A stretch of DNA of 24,201 bases from contig CAIPVK010000078.1 of the NCBI GenBank assembly GCA_903868455.1, positions 1-24,201 of the forward strand, in the 5' to 3' direction. The stretch is from an uncultured Opitutia bacterium (GTDB lineage: Bacteria; Verrucomicrobiota; Verrucomicrobiia; Opitutales; UBA953). This document shows, in pieces, positions 16,399 through 23,866 of this stretch (positions are counted from its first letter, which is position 1; every line of letters begins with the position of its first letter). A program made the translations under genes and the position numbers. The notes under the pieces are model-generated. The model was not told the origin of the DNA, did no database searches, and was given only the letters and a program-made list of their open reading frames with translations.

Positions 16399-18885
16399 TC
16401 ACTCCACGACCAACTCGCCGCGCATCAGCTGCCAGTGCCCGGGAATCGTGCAGAGGAAGGGGTATCGCCCCGGGACCCTCGGCGCGACGAACGCGATCGT
16501 GGTCGACTCGCCCGGGTTGACCACGCGCGTGTGGCAGAGCACCTCCGGCAGGTCCGGCGCGTAATGGCGCTCGAGCGCGTCGACCTGGGTCGCGAGGCGG
16601 TTGGCCGCCTCGCCCACCCTCCGTGCCGCCCCGAGATCCGTCAGCACCCAGTTGTGCGGCATGCTGTCGGGGTTCGAGAAGGTCAGCCGCACGGGCTCGC
16701 CCGGCTTGGCGCGCAGCTCGGTCGGGAAGAAGCGAAGCCCGGTCGCCGCCTCCACGCGGAGCTCGCGCGCGCCCGGGGCGCACAGGTCCTCCTCCCAGCG
16801 CACGGGGCGGGCGGCGGCCTTGGTCCCCTCGCTCGCCGGCGCGGCCGCGTGGTCGGAGGGGTCGTGGCGGACGTAGCCGGGGAAGTCGGCGAAGTCCTCG
16901 CCCAGGCGGTGCACCGTGAGGAACAGGTCCAGGCCGAGCTCCCCGTGCGAGGGCACGCGCAGGTGCAGCTGGTGGCAGGGTCGCAAGGTGGGCAGCTCGA
17001 GGAACAGCGTCCTGCCGCCGTCGGACAGCGTGGCGCTGCGCACCTCGAGTGGGTCATGCCCGGCGACGCCCGGGTGTCGGAGCGAGAGCTCGGGCGATCC
17101 GTAGGCCGGGCTCGGCGCGCGGTAGTTCCAGCACTGGGCGAAGTGCGCCTCGCGTCGGGCGGCCCGCGCGGGCAGGGCGCGGTCGAAGCGGAGGAGGACG
17201 CCGTTGCCGCGCACCTCGTGGCCCACGAGGACCGGCGCGCCTCCGGTCGGGCGAAGCCGGTGCAGGCAGCCATCCTGCGTGGTGTAGGTCTGCCACCCCC
17301 GCAGCCCGGAGACCCAGAGCGAGCCGTCCACCGGGTGGAACCGCCCGTGCTGGGCTCCCGACTCCATGCTTCCGGTCAGGCGTTGGGCCGCGCCTTGCCA
17401 GGTGTCGCCGACCTTCTGGCGCGTGACCATCCAGGCCGTCCCGGTTCCGAAGGAGAGGTGCACGAGGTTGCCCTCGCCCGCGAGCGTGGGCCAGCGCCCC
17501 GCCCCTAGGTGTACCTGGCCGGCGCTCGAGTTGTCCTCGCCCCTTGGCAGATGAAGCAGGGGGAGGGAGATTCCCTGACGCCCCCGGCCCCCGTCGCCGA
17601 AATGCGGCGTCGAGGCGGCGGCGAGGTCGACCTGAGCGATGGCCGAGGCGGGCGTCCAGTTGCCCTCCTGCAGGCTCGAGGTCAGGAAACGCCCGTCGAC
17701 CGAGAGACCGATGCCGTTGGGATTGCGCAGCCCGGTCGCCAGGACCTCGACCGCGCCGCCGGGCGCGAGGCGCAGCAGCCCTTTGTTGCCGGAGGCGGTG
17801 AGGAAGCGCCCCTGGGCGTCGGTCTCGAGGCCGATGACGAAGTCATGCCCCCCGGGCGAGGTCGGGATGGCCGCCGCGACGCAGGCGTGGAAGTCGGCCT
17901 CGTCGTCCCCGTTGAGGTCGTCGAGCCGGGTGACTTGGTCGCGGCCGAGGACATGGACGCGCCCGCCGACCACCTTGACGCCGAGGGGTTGGTGGAGTCC
18001 CGTGGCGAAACGCTTCCAGCGGATCTCCCGCAGGTCGCCCTCGAGGCCACGCACCAGCCAGACCTCGCCCGTCATCGTCGCGACCACGCCCGTCCCGTCC
18101 GGCAGGAAGTCCAGCCCCGAGAGGAAGAAGAGCGTGCCATGGGGGTTGTCGAAGGGGATGACCGCGGTGTCGACCGCGACGGGACCGCCCTTTCCCAGGC
18201 GCCCCGAGGTCGTGATCCAGCCGGGCCAGCGCGCGGGTCCGCCGCGCGTCAGGTGCGCGAGCTCGGCGTGCGGGCGCTCGCCGTCGCCGAGCGTCGCGAG
18301 CCAGGCCTTGCCCTCGCGCTCGTAGCTGAAGATCACCTTGTCGCCGTGGACGTAGAATCCCCGGTAGGCGCCGGTCCTCGCCGCCGCGGGGGTCGCGCGC
18401 ACGAGGGTCCCGGCCGGCTCCGCGCCCAGGTTGAACCCGTGGCGCATGTCGCCGAGCCGGACGAAGGGCGCCTTCCACTCGATGGGGAAGGAGAGGGAGA
18501 TGGGGTCGAAGGCGGCGCAGCGCTCGCCCTCCCGCACCCAGACGGCCTTGGGCAGGACGAGGCCGGCGCCCCGCAGCACGCCCGAGAAGAGGTTGCCGAA
18601 ATCCGACGCGCCCCATCGCCCGTCGCGCCATGTCACGGCGTCGTTCTGGTTGCCTTGGTGCCCATGGGCGCCTCCGTCCAGGCCCGGGAAGGCGGGAATG
18701 AGGGGCGGGGTGGATCGCCCCGGCCCGAATTCGAGGGCCTGCTTGCCGTAGAAGTCGTAGACCCGTTCCCGATTCACGAACGCGCCGGCGTCGGGCTCCT
18801 GGTCCGGCCGCAGCGGCGCGCGCGCGGGCGCGAAGGGGGGCGGCGCCGGCGCGGCGGCGAGCAGGCAGAGCAGGGCGCCGAGCAT
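16399..18885 (-). CDS. Secreted DUF6797-like beta-propeller protein with C-terminal azurin-like copper domain
   Basis: Protein of 828 aa, exported (MLGALLCLLAAAP, a signal peptide lacking basic residues; no better upstream start exists). The first ~200 residues (EPDAGAFVNRERVYDFYGKQ, FSGVLRGAGLVLPKAV) resemble the DUF6797 module of Planctomycetes/Verrucomicrobia. A PQQ-dehydrogenase/sorbosone-dehydrogenase-type propeller follows, with HQPLGVKVVGGRVHVLGRDQ, LETDAQGRFLTASGNKG and GLRNPNGIGLSVDGRFLTS. A linker of about 200 residues leads to a cupredoxin domain (about 715-828) with type I copper ligands H744 (MPHNWV), C812, H817 and M821, the last three in azurin spacing (CTIPGHWQLM). No CxxCH haem site was found, although related proteins often carry one. 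An electron-transfer or oxidoreductase role on carbohydrates is possible but unproven. Confidence 0.75.
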   Translation of the reverse strand: MLGALLCLLAAAPAPPPFAPARAPLRPDQEPDAGAFVNRERVYDFYGKQALEFGPGRSTPPLIPAFPGLDGGAHGHQGNQNDAVTWRDGRWGASDFGNLFSGVLRGAGLVLPKAVWVREGERCAAFDPISLSFPIEWKAPFVRLGDMRHGFNLGAEPAGTLVRATPAAARTGAYRGFYVHGDKVIFSYEREGKAWLATLGDGERPHAELAHLTRGGPARWPGWITTSGRLGKGGPVAVDTAVIPFDNPHGTLFFLSGLDFLPDGTGVVATMTGEVWLVRGLEGDLREIRWKRFATGLHQPLGVKVVGGRVHVLGRDQVTRLDDLNGDDEADFHACVAAAIPTSPGGHDFVIGLETDAQGRFLTASGNKGLLRLAPGGAVEVLATGLRNPNGIGLSVDGRFLTSSLQEGNWTPASAIAQVDLAAASTPHFGDGGRGRQGISLPLLHLPRGEDNSSAGQVHLGAGRWPTLAGEGNLVHLSFGTGTAWMVTRQKVGDTWQGAAQRLTGSMESGAQHGRFHPVDGSLWVSGLRGWQTYTTQDGCLHRLRPTGGAPVLVGHEVRGNGVLLRFDRALPARAARREAHFAQCWNYRAPSPAYGSPELSLRHPGVAGHDPLEVRSATLSDGGRTLFLELPTLRPCHQLHLRVPSHGELGLDLFLTVHRLGEDFADFPGYVRHDPSDHAAAPASEGTKAAARPVRWEEDLCAPGARELRVEAATGLRFFPTELRAKPGEPVRLTFSNPDSMPHNWVLTDLGAARRVGEAANRLATQVDALERHYAPDLPEVLCHTRVVNPGESTTIAFVAPRVPGRYPFLCTIPGHWQLMRGELVVE

Positions 18886-18968
18886 GAGGCAGATACAGCG
18901 CCCGACCGGTCGGGTTCCGTGTGGACAAAAGTTTTGACAGGGTTCGTCCCCGCTTCCTACTCGCCCCT
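18886..18968. promoter_or_regulatory. Divergent promoter region upstream of the GH29 pair
   Basis: 83 bp between the starts of the copper protein and the first GH29 gene. TTGACA (18934-18939) is a perfect -35 hexamer pointing to the GH29 pair; at 17-18 bp lies only TACTCG, a poor -10, ending next to the ATG, so a transcript would be almost leaderless. CAAAAGTTTTG (18926-18936) is an 11-base mirror-complement repeat overlapping this -35. Promoter placement is tentative. Confidence 0.4.
18901..18914. promoter_or_regulatory. Operator-like 14-bp palindrome
   Basis: CCCGACCGGTCGGG is a perfect dyad 20 bp upstream of the TTGACA element and 15 bp in front of the copper-protein gene. Its place between divergent carbohydrate genes fits a repressor or activator site that serves both. 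No regulator gene is in the window and the assignment is inferred. Confidence 0.4.
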
Positions 18969-20744
18969 ATGTCCCGCCTCCTCACCGCCCTCCTCCTGGC
19001 CGTCGTGTCCGCCCGCGCGCTGGCCGACGCCTCCCTCCCCAACGAGACGCAGGAGCAGTACGACCGCCGCGCCCAATGGTTCCGGGACGCCAAGGTCGGC
19101 GTCTTCATCCACTGGAACCCGTCCGTCATCATCGAGAAGGAGATCTCCTGGTGCCGCGACGGCGTCGGCCGGGAGTTCTACGACGGCCTGTACAAGCGTT
19201 TCGACCCGAAGCGCTTCGACGCCGACGAGTGGATCCGCATCTTCCACGACGCGGGCATCCGATACGCGGTCTTCGTCCCCAAGCACCATGACGGCTTCGC
19301 GATGTTCCGCACCAAGACCTACGACTACAACGTCCTGAACACCCCGTTCGGTCGCGATTACACGAAGGAGGTGGCCGAGGCCTGCCGCAAGGGCGGGGTG
19401 AAGTTCTGCCTCTACTACTCGATCCTCGACTGGTGGAACCCCCACTACAGCCAGAAGCCCGGCGCCGACCTGACCGACTACGTCGAGAAGGCCTTCAAGC
19501 CCCACATGCAGGAGCTGCTCACCCAGTACGGTCCGGTGGGCGCCATCTGGTTCGACGGCAACTGGGAGAGCTCGTGGACGCGCGCGCACGCCCTGAACGT
19601 CGCCACGCTCATCCGCCGCCTGCAGCCCGACCTCCTCATCGGCAACCGGCTCGAGCCGAAGGCCCGCGTGCCCAACCCCGAGCTTCGCGGCAGCGACGAG
19701 CCCGGCGTCCGCATCAACGGCGACCTGCCGTTCGTGAGCAGCTTCTACGACGCCCCCGACGCCATCGGCGACTACCAGGCCCGCGAGATGATGTGGGGCC
19801 ACTATTACGACAAGAAGGCCTGGGACAGCTGCTACAACTTCGCCCCCACGCCGTCCGCGCCCAACGGCGCCTGGTCGTGGCTCGCCGGCGCCAAGCCCCG
19901 GCCCCTCGACCAGATCGTCAACTGGATCGTCAAGTGCGTCGTGCGCGACGGCAACGCCCTCCTCGGCATCGGCCCGAAGCCCGACGGCACCATCGACGAG
20001 GCCAGCGCCGTCCGCCTGAAGGAGCTCGGTGTCTGGCTCCGCGCCAACGGCGAGGCCATCTACGGCACGCGCGGCGGCCCTTGGCTGCCCGGCGAGTGGG
20101 GCGGCTCGACCCGTCGCGGCAACAAGGCCTACCTGCTCGTCCAGTCCTGGCCCGGCGAGTCCCTCCGCCTCCCCGCGCTTCCCGTGGCCGTCACCGGCGC
20201 CAAGCTGCTCGGCGGCTCGCCCGTGGGCGTGTCCAAGGTCGGCGGGATGCTCGAGTTCCGCGTCCCCCAGGGCCTTCGCACCCCCATGGTCACCATCCTC
20301 GAGGTCTCGCTGGCGGCCGATGTGATGCGCGTGGCACCCGTCGCCGTGCCCGAGCCGAAGGTGGTCTCGCTCGCCTGCCCGGTGACGGTGTCCAGCTTCT
20401 GGTACGGCCGCCCCGAGCTCTCCTTCGCCCACCTGACCGATGGCAACCCCTCGACCACCTGGGCCGCGTCCGAGGCCCAGCGATCGGCGAGCGTGACGGT
20501 CGACCTGGGGCAGTCCCGGCGGATCGCCGAGGTCCGCGTCTCCGACGCGCCCTACGGCCGCGTCCGCCGCTTCGACGTCGAGGTCGAGACGCCCTCGGGC
20601 TGGAGGAAGGTCGCCGAGGGCGCGGCCATCGGGCCGGATCGCCGCGTCGCCATCCCCGACGTCGCGGGCACCAAGGTCCGGATCAACCTCCGCGAGGCGA
20701 CCGACACCCCGACCCTGGCCGAGGTGACCGTACTCGGCTACTGA
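18969..20744 (+). CDS. Secreted GH29 alpha-L-fucosidase with C-terminal F5/8-type (discoidin) domain
   Basis: Protein of 591 aa with signal peptide MSRLLTALLLAVVSARALA. The GH29 catalytic domain (about 25-350) has VGVFIHWNP with H48, VPKHHDGFAMF with H106-H107, and AIWFDGNWES with the expected nucleophile D196. YYSILDWWNPHY (149-160) and LLGIGPKPDG (331-340) are also typical. A beta-sandwich follows, then a discoidin/CBM32-like domain at about 465-591 (LTDGNPSTTWAA, VTVDLGQSRRIAEVRV). It probably removes alpha-L-fucose from a glycan outside the cytoplasm. An in-frame GTG at 18921 is less likely as the start: the 16 codons between have nearly half A/T third positions, unlike the gene. It leads the GH29 pair and is divergent from the copper protein. 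Confidence 0.93.
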   Translation: MSRLLTALLLAVVSARALADASLPNETQEQYDRRAQWFRDAKVGVFIHWNPSVIIEKEISWCRDGVGREFYDGLYKRFDPKRFDADEWIRIFHDAGIRYAVFVPKHHDGFAMFRTKTYDYNVLNTPFGRDYTKEVAEACRKGGVKFCLYYSILDWWNPHYSQKPGADLTDYVEKAFKPHMQELLTQYGPVGAIWFDGNWESSWTRAHALNVATLIRRLQPDLLIGNRLEPKARVPNPELRGSDEPGVRINGDLPFVSSFYDAPDAIGDYQAREMMWGHYYDKKAWDSCYNFAPTPSAPNGAWSWLAGAKPRPLDQIVNWIVKCVVRDGNALLGIGPKPDGTIDEASAVRLKELGVWLRANGEAIYGTRGGPWLPGEWGGSTRRGNKAYLLVQSWPGESLRLPALPVAVTGAKLLGGSPVGVSKVGGMLEFRVPQGLRTPMVTILEVSLAADVMRVAPVAVPEPKVVSLACPVTVSSFWYGRPELSFAHLTDGNPSTTWAASEAQRSASVTVDLGQSRRIAEVRVSDAPYGRVRRFDVEVETPSGWRKVAEGAAIGPDRRVAIPDVAGTKVRINLREATDTPTLAEVTVLGY

Positions 20745-20773
20745 GGCGCGCGCGTTCCCGCCCCGAACATCCC

Positions 20774-22174
20774 ATGAGACACCGACTCCTCGCCTCGCTC
20801 CTCCTGATGGTCGCCGGCCACGCCGGGGCCGCGGACACCTCGGCGTGGGACAAGGCCGTCGTCGAGCCCGCCGCCGCCCGCCTGGCCAGGCCCACGGAGG
20901 TCCAGTACAACTGGCAGGAGCAGGAGCTCGCCATGTTCGTCCAGCTCGACCCCGCCACGATCCAGCAGCGCGAGTACGACGACGGGAGCACGCCCATGAG
21001 CGAGATCCGCTTCGAGAAACTCGACGTGGATGAGTGGTGCCGCGCCGCCCGATCCTTCGGCGCCAAGCAGATCATCTTCATGTTGGCGCACAGCGGCGGC
21101 TTCTGCATGTGGCCGAGCTCGACCACCCAGTACCACATCGGGAACACGCCGTACAAGGGCGGCGGGGGCGACGTGGTCAAGGAATTCGCCGCGGCCTGCC
21201 GCCGACACGGGATCAACGCGGGTTTCTACCTCTGGCTGCCCCATCCCAGCACCGCCGCGGTGGACAACTCCCTGGCCTACCACAAGCTCGACAAGGTCCG
21301 TACCTGGGAGGAGTCCAACCGGGTGCTCGCGACTCGGGTCGAGGAGGTCATCGATCGTCTCGGCTCCGACCTCGTGACCGAGATCTGGATCGACCAGCCC
21401 ATCAAGTGCGCCATCGGCGACCTGATCGCCCGTCGGGCGCCCCGCGCCGTCATCTTCGCCGTCGGAAGCCGCGACCCCCTGCCCACCATCCGCTGGCCGG
21501 GCAACGAGCAGGGTCGCGTCGCCTACCCCGCTTGGTCGACGGTGGACAAGGCGCGGCTCATGAGCGAACCGGCGAACCAGGTCGAGGCGGACCGGCGCCA
21601 AGCCTACGGCAACGAGAACCCCGACGGCGACTACTGGGCGCCCTTCGAGTGCGACGTCCCGCTGCACGAGCACTTCTGGCACATGCGGCCGGCCGCCCTG
21701 CTGCACCGCCGCACGACCGAGCAGCTCATGGAATGCTACGAGCAGTCGGTCGGCCGGAACAGCTTCCTCGTCCTCAACTGCGCGCCCCAGGCCGACGGCA
21801 GCGTCCACCCGGACGACCTCGCGCGCTACGCCGAGTTCGGGGCGGAGATCCGCCGCCGCTTCGGCCAGCCCCTCGCCAAGGTCGAGCAGGTCGCGTCCGA
21901 CCTGGTCACGCTCGACCTGGGGAGCCCCCGGACGATCGGCTACGTCGACCTCTGGGAGGACTACCGGCACGGCCATCGCATCCGGTCCTTCGTCATCGAG
22001 GGGTTCGACGGCAAGTCGTGGGTCGTCCTCTTCGACGGCACGGCCGTCGGCCGCCGGATGCTCGCGCGCTGCGAGCCGATCGCCGTCAGCCAGGTGCGCG
22101 TCAGGGTCACCGGCTCGGTCGGCACCCCGCTCATCCGCCGCTTCCAGGTCCACGCGCCCGCCGGGGCGCGCTGA
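20774..22174 (+). CDS. Secreted divergent GH29-family (alpha-L-fucosidase-like) protein
   Basis: Protein of 466 aa with a signal peptide (MRHRLLASLLLMVAGHAGAA). The N-terminal catalytic-like domain follows the GH29 pattern: NWQEQELAMFVQLDP (46-60), IFMLAHSGGFCMWPSSTTQY (101-120), FYLWLPHP (151-158), EIWIDQP with probable nucleophile D207, and SFLVLNCAPQADGSV (330-344). The C-terminus (about 368-460) is a discoidin-like module (TLDLGSPRTIGYVDLWEDY). Two histidines that contact fucose in characterised GH29 enzymes are replaced: Q57 where HWG/HFG is usual, and S107 in place of the second His of KHHDGF. It may act on another sugar or linkage, or be a binding protein. It starts 29 bp after the first GH29 gene in the same direction, so an operon is likely. 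Confidence 0.85.
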   Translation: MRHRLLASLLLMVAGHAGAADTSAWDKAVVEPAAARLARPTEVQYNWQEQELAMFVQLDPATIQQREYDDGSTPMSEIRFEKLDVDEWCRAARSFGAKQIIFMLAHSGGFCMWPSSTTQYHIGNTPYKGGGGDVVKEFAAACRRHGINAGFYLWLPHPSTAAVDNSLAYHKLDKVRTWEESNRVLATRVEEVIDRLGSDLVTEIWIDQPIKCAIGDLIARRAPRAVIFAVGSRDPLPTIRWPGNEQGRVAYPAWSTVDKARLMSEPANQVEADRRQAYGNENPDGDYWAPFECDVPLHEHFWHMRPAALLHRRTTEQLMECYEQSVGRNSFLVLNCAPQADGSVHPDDLARYAEFGAEIRRRFGQPLAKVEQVASDLVTLDLGSPRTIGYVDLWEDYRHGHRIRSFVIEGFDGKSWVVLFDGTAVGRRMLARCEPIAVSQVRVRVTGSVGTPLIRRFQVHAPAGAR

Positions 22175-22207
22175 GACCGCCAGGTTCCGTGCGCTTAGCC
22201 GCCGCCC

Positions 22208-23779
22208 TCAGCGCCGGCGCTGGCGGGCCTTGCGGCGGTCCTCCGCCGCCTCGGCCGCCCCGCGCGCGATGACCCCGCTGAGCAGCACGTTGCCAGGGTT
22301 GAGGGCGAGGGCGTCGGCCTTGAGCCGCTCGCCGTGGGCCGCCCGCTCCTCCGGGTCGAGCGCCTGCAGCGTCTGGTAGGCCATCATCGAGCGCATGTAG
22401 CCGACGACTCCCTCCGGCCTCTGGACGGCGTCGAGGAAGGCCGCCCAGTTGCTCGCGCGTTCCTGGTCGCGACCCCGCGAGATGGGCAGGGCGAGGTGCA
22501 CCGACAGGAGATCGGGGTCGTGCCCCCCGCCCTCGAAGCGCAGCTTGAATCGGCCGCCCTTCTCGAACCACGCGATCTCCATCCAGGAGGCGTGGCCGAT
22601 CTCCCCGACGGCGGCCGAGGGGAGCCCCTGCGCCTTGTTCTGGTTGGAGGCCAGCATGGCGCGCGTGCCGCAGGCGCCGCCATGCTTCTTGATCATGAAC
22701 CAGGAGCCCTCGGCGAAGGGGAAGGGGCGCACGTCGACCGCCGCCAGCATCTCCGTGCTGAAGGCGTTGAGCTTGCGGTGGTCCGCCGGGATGACCTTGG
22801 AGCCCGGCGCGTTGATGTGGTGGGCCTCGCGCAGCGAGAGGCGCGGGCCGAGGAGGGCGGTCAGCACCGGCCATGGCGCCTTGTCCAAGGGGAATCGGGA
22901 CTTGCTCCGGCCGGCCTCGTGGTTGTCGACCTGGAAGACCACCCACTCGGCCAGGCCGATGCGGGGGTCCTTCTCGCGGGGGATGCGTCCCTTGGCCTCG
23001 TAGGCCTCCTGGAAGAGCCGGTAGGCGGCCATGACCTTGGCCAGGCGCCGGCGCTTCTCCGCGGGGCTCCCCGGTCCGAGCCGCATCGAGCAATCGACGC
23101 GCTGCGGAAGCCCTTTCTCCGCCATCGCGGCGTTGAACTTGGCCTGCCACTCGGGCTCATACATGACGTCGGAGGCGACGATGCGGTTGTCCTCCAGGAA
23201 ATTGACGATGGCGTCGTTGGCGTCGGGTGTCCGCCCGGGGTCGCGCGTGTCGACCGGCTTGCGCGGGTCGGGCGGGATGACGAGCCTGAGCGGCGGCCGG
23301 GGGGCGATGTCGGCCTTGGTCCCGAGATGGGCGTTCTTGACCGCGGCGGCGAGCAACCAGGACTTGTAGCGGCGGGCGCGGGGCTCGCCCACGTCGAGGG
23401 CGAGGGACCTGAGCATCAGCAGCACATGGGCGGGCCGGGGCGAGCCGTAGACCGTGGCCTCGATCTCCGGATCCCCGTCGACCCAGGCGAGGAACTCGGC
23501 CGGCAGCGTCTTGCCCGAGGCCTTCAGCTCGGCGAGGGCGCGCGCGCGTTGGTCGGCGACATAGGCCCGGACGGTCGTCTCGTCGAAACGGTACCCGCGT
23601 TCGGCGAGGAGGGCGCGAAAGCCCTTTCCGATGTCCGCCGCGTCGGCGGTGCCGTCCGCTTCCGTACCTTCGGCCCCCAGCGCCAGCCCAGGCGCCTCGA
23701 TCTCAACGGCCTCCTCCCCCGTCGCCGCGGGCTCGCCGGCGGGAGCCGCGAGCAGGCACAGCGCGAGCAGGAGGGGCAT
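22208..23779 (-). CDS. Secreted protein of unknown function with transglutaminase-like Cys-His motif
   Basis: Protein of 523 aa with hydrophobic N-terminus MPLLLALCLLAAPAGEP. The first ~350 residues show no domain I recognise; they are largely helical and charged. Residues 363-403 read HGGACGTRAMLAS (366-378), then GLPSAAVGEIGHASW (385-399): a GG-x-C-G, G-[IL]-P, GHA series seen in transglutaminase-like cysteine folds, with C370 and H396 as candidate catalytic residues. The C-terminus has a helical segment that may be a TPR-like hairpin (LQALDPEERAAHGERLKADALALNPGN) and a basic tail. An in-frame ATG at 23821 would add 14 residues, but those codons have many A/T third positions unlike the gene, so 23779 is preferred. 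Enzymatic activity is not shown. Confidence 0.72.
   Translation of the reverse strand: MPLLLALCLLAAPAGEPAATGEEAVEIEAPGLALGAEGTEADGTADAADIGKGFRALLAERGYRFDETTVRAYVADQRARALAELKASGKTLPAEFLAWVDGDPEIEATVYGSPRPAHVLLMLRSLALDVGEPRARRYKSWLLAAAVKNAHLGTKADIAPRPPLRLVIPPDPRKPVDTRDPGRTPDANDAIVNFLEDNRIVASDVMYEPEWQAKFNAAMAEKGLPQRVDCSMRLGPGSPAEKRRRLAKVMAAYRLFQEAYEAKGRIPREKDPRIGLAEWVVFQVDNHEAGRSKSRFPLDKAPWPVLTALLGPRLSLREAHHINAPGSKVIPADHRKLNAFSTEMLAAVDVRPFPFAEGSWFMIKKHGGACGTRAMLASNQNKAQGLPSAAVGEIGHASWMEIAWFEKGGRFKLRFEGGGHDPDLLSVHLALPISRGRDQERASNWAAFLDAVQRPEGVVGYMRSMMAYQTLQALDPEERAAHGERLKADALALNPGNVLLSGVIARGAAEAAEDRRKARQRRR
22209..22222. terminator. 14-bp perfect palindrome at a convergent junction
   Basis: CAGCGCCGGCGCTG overlaps the complement of the stop codon of the reverse-strand gene and lies 35 bp after the second GH29 stop. 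It is flanked by an outer pair, CCGCC and GGCGG. No T-tract. Possible shared terminator. Confidence 0.4.
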
Positions 23780-23819
23780 GCGGACATCGTGGCGAGGACG
23801 GCACCCGGCGCAAGGTTCC

Positions 23820-23853
23820 ATGGCGGGTCGACGGTGCCGATGGGGCCCGCCAT
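23820..23853 (-). terminator. 8-bp inverted repeat downstream of the small membrane protein gene
   Basis: ATGGCGGG (23820-23827) and CCCGCCAT (23846-23853) pair perfectly around an 18-base loop, 13 bp after the stop of the reverse-strand membrane protein gene and upstream of the next gene. Weak terminator or mRNA stem; the loop is large and there is no T-run. Confidence 0.3.
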
Positions 23854-23866
23854 TGAGCGTCCAGCC

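Noticed and set aside
18921..18968. Upstream GTG start for the first GH29 gene.
   Set aside because: The intervening codons have atypical A/T third positions and overlap the TTGACA element; the ATG at 18969 gives a clean signal peptide.
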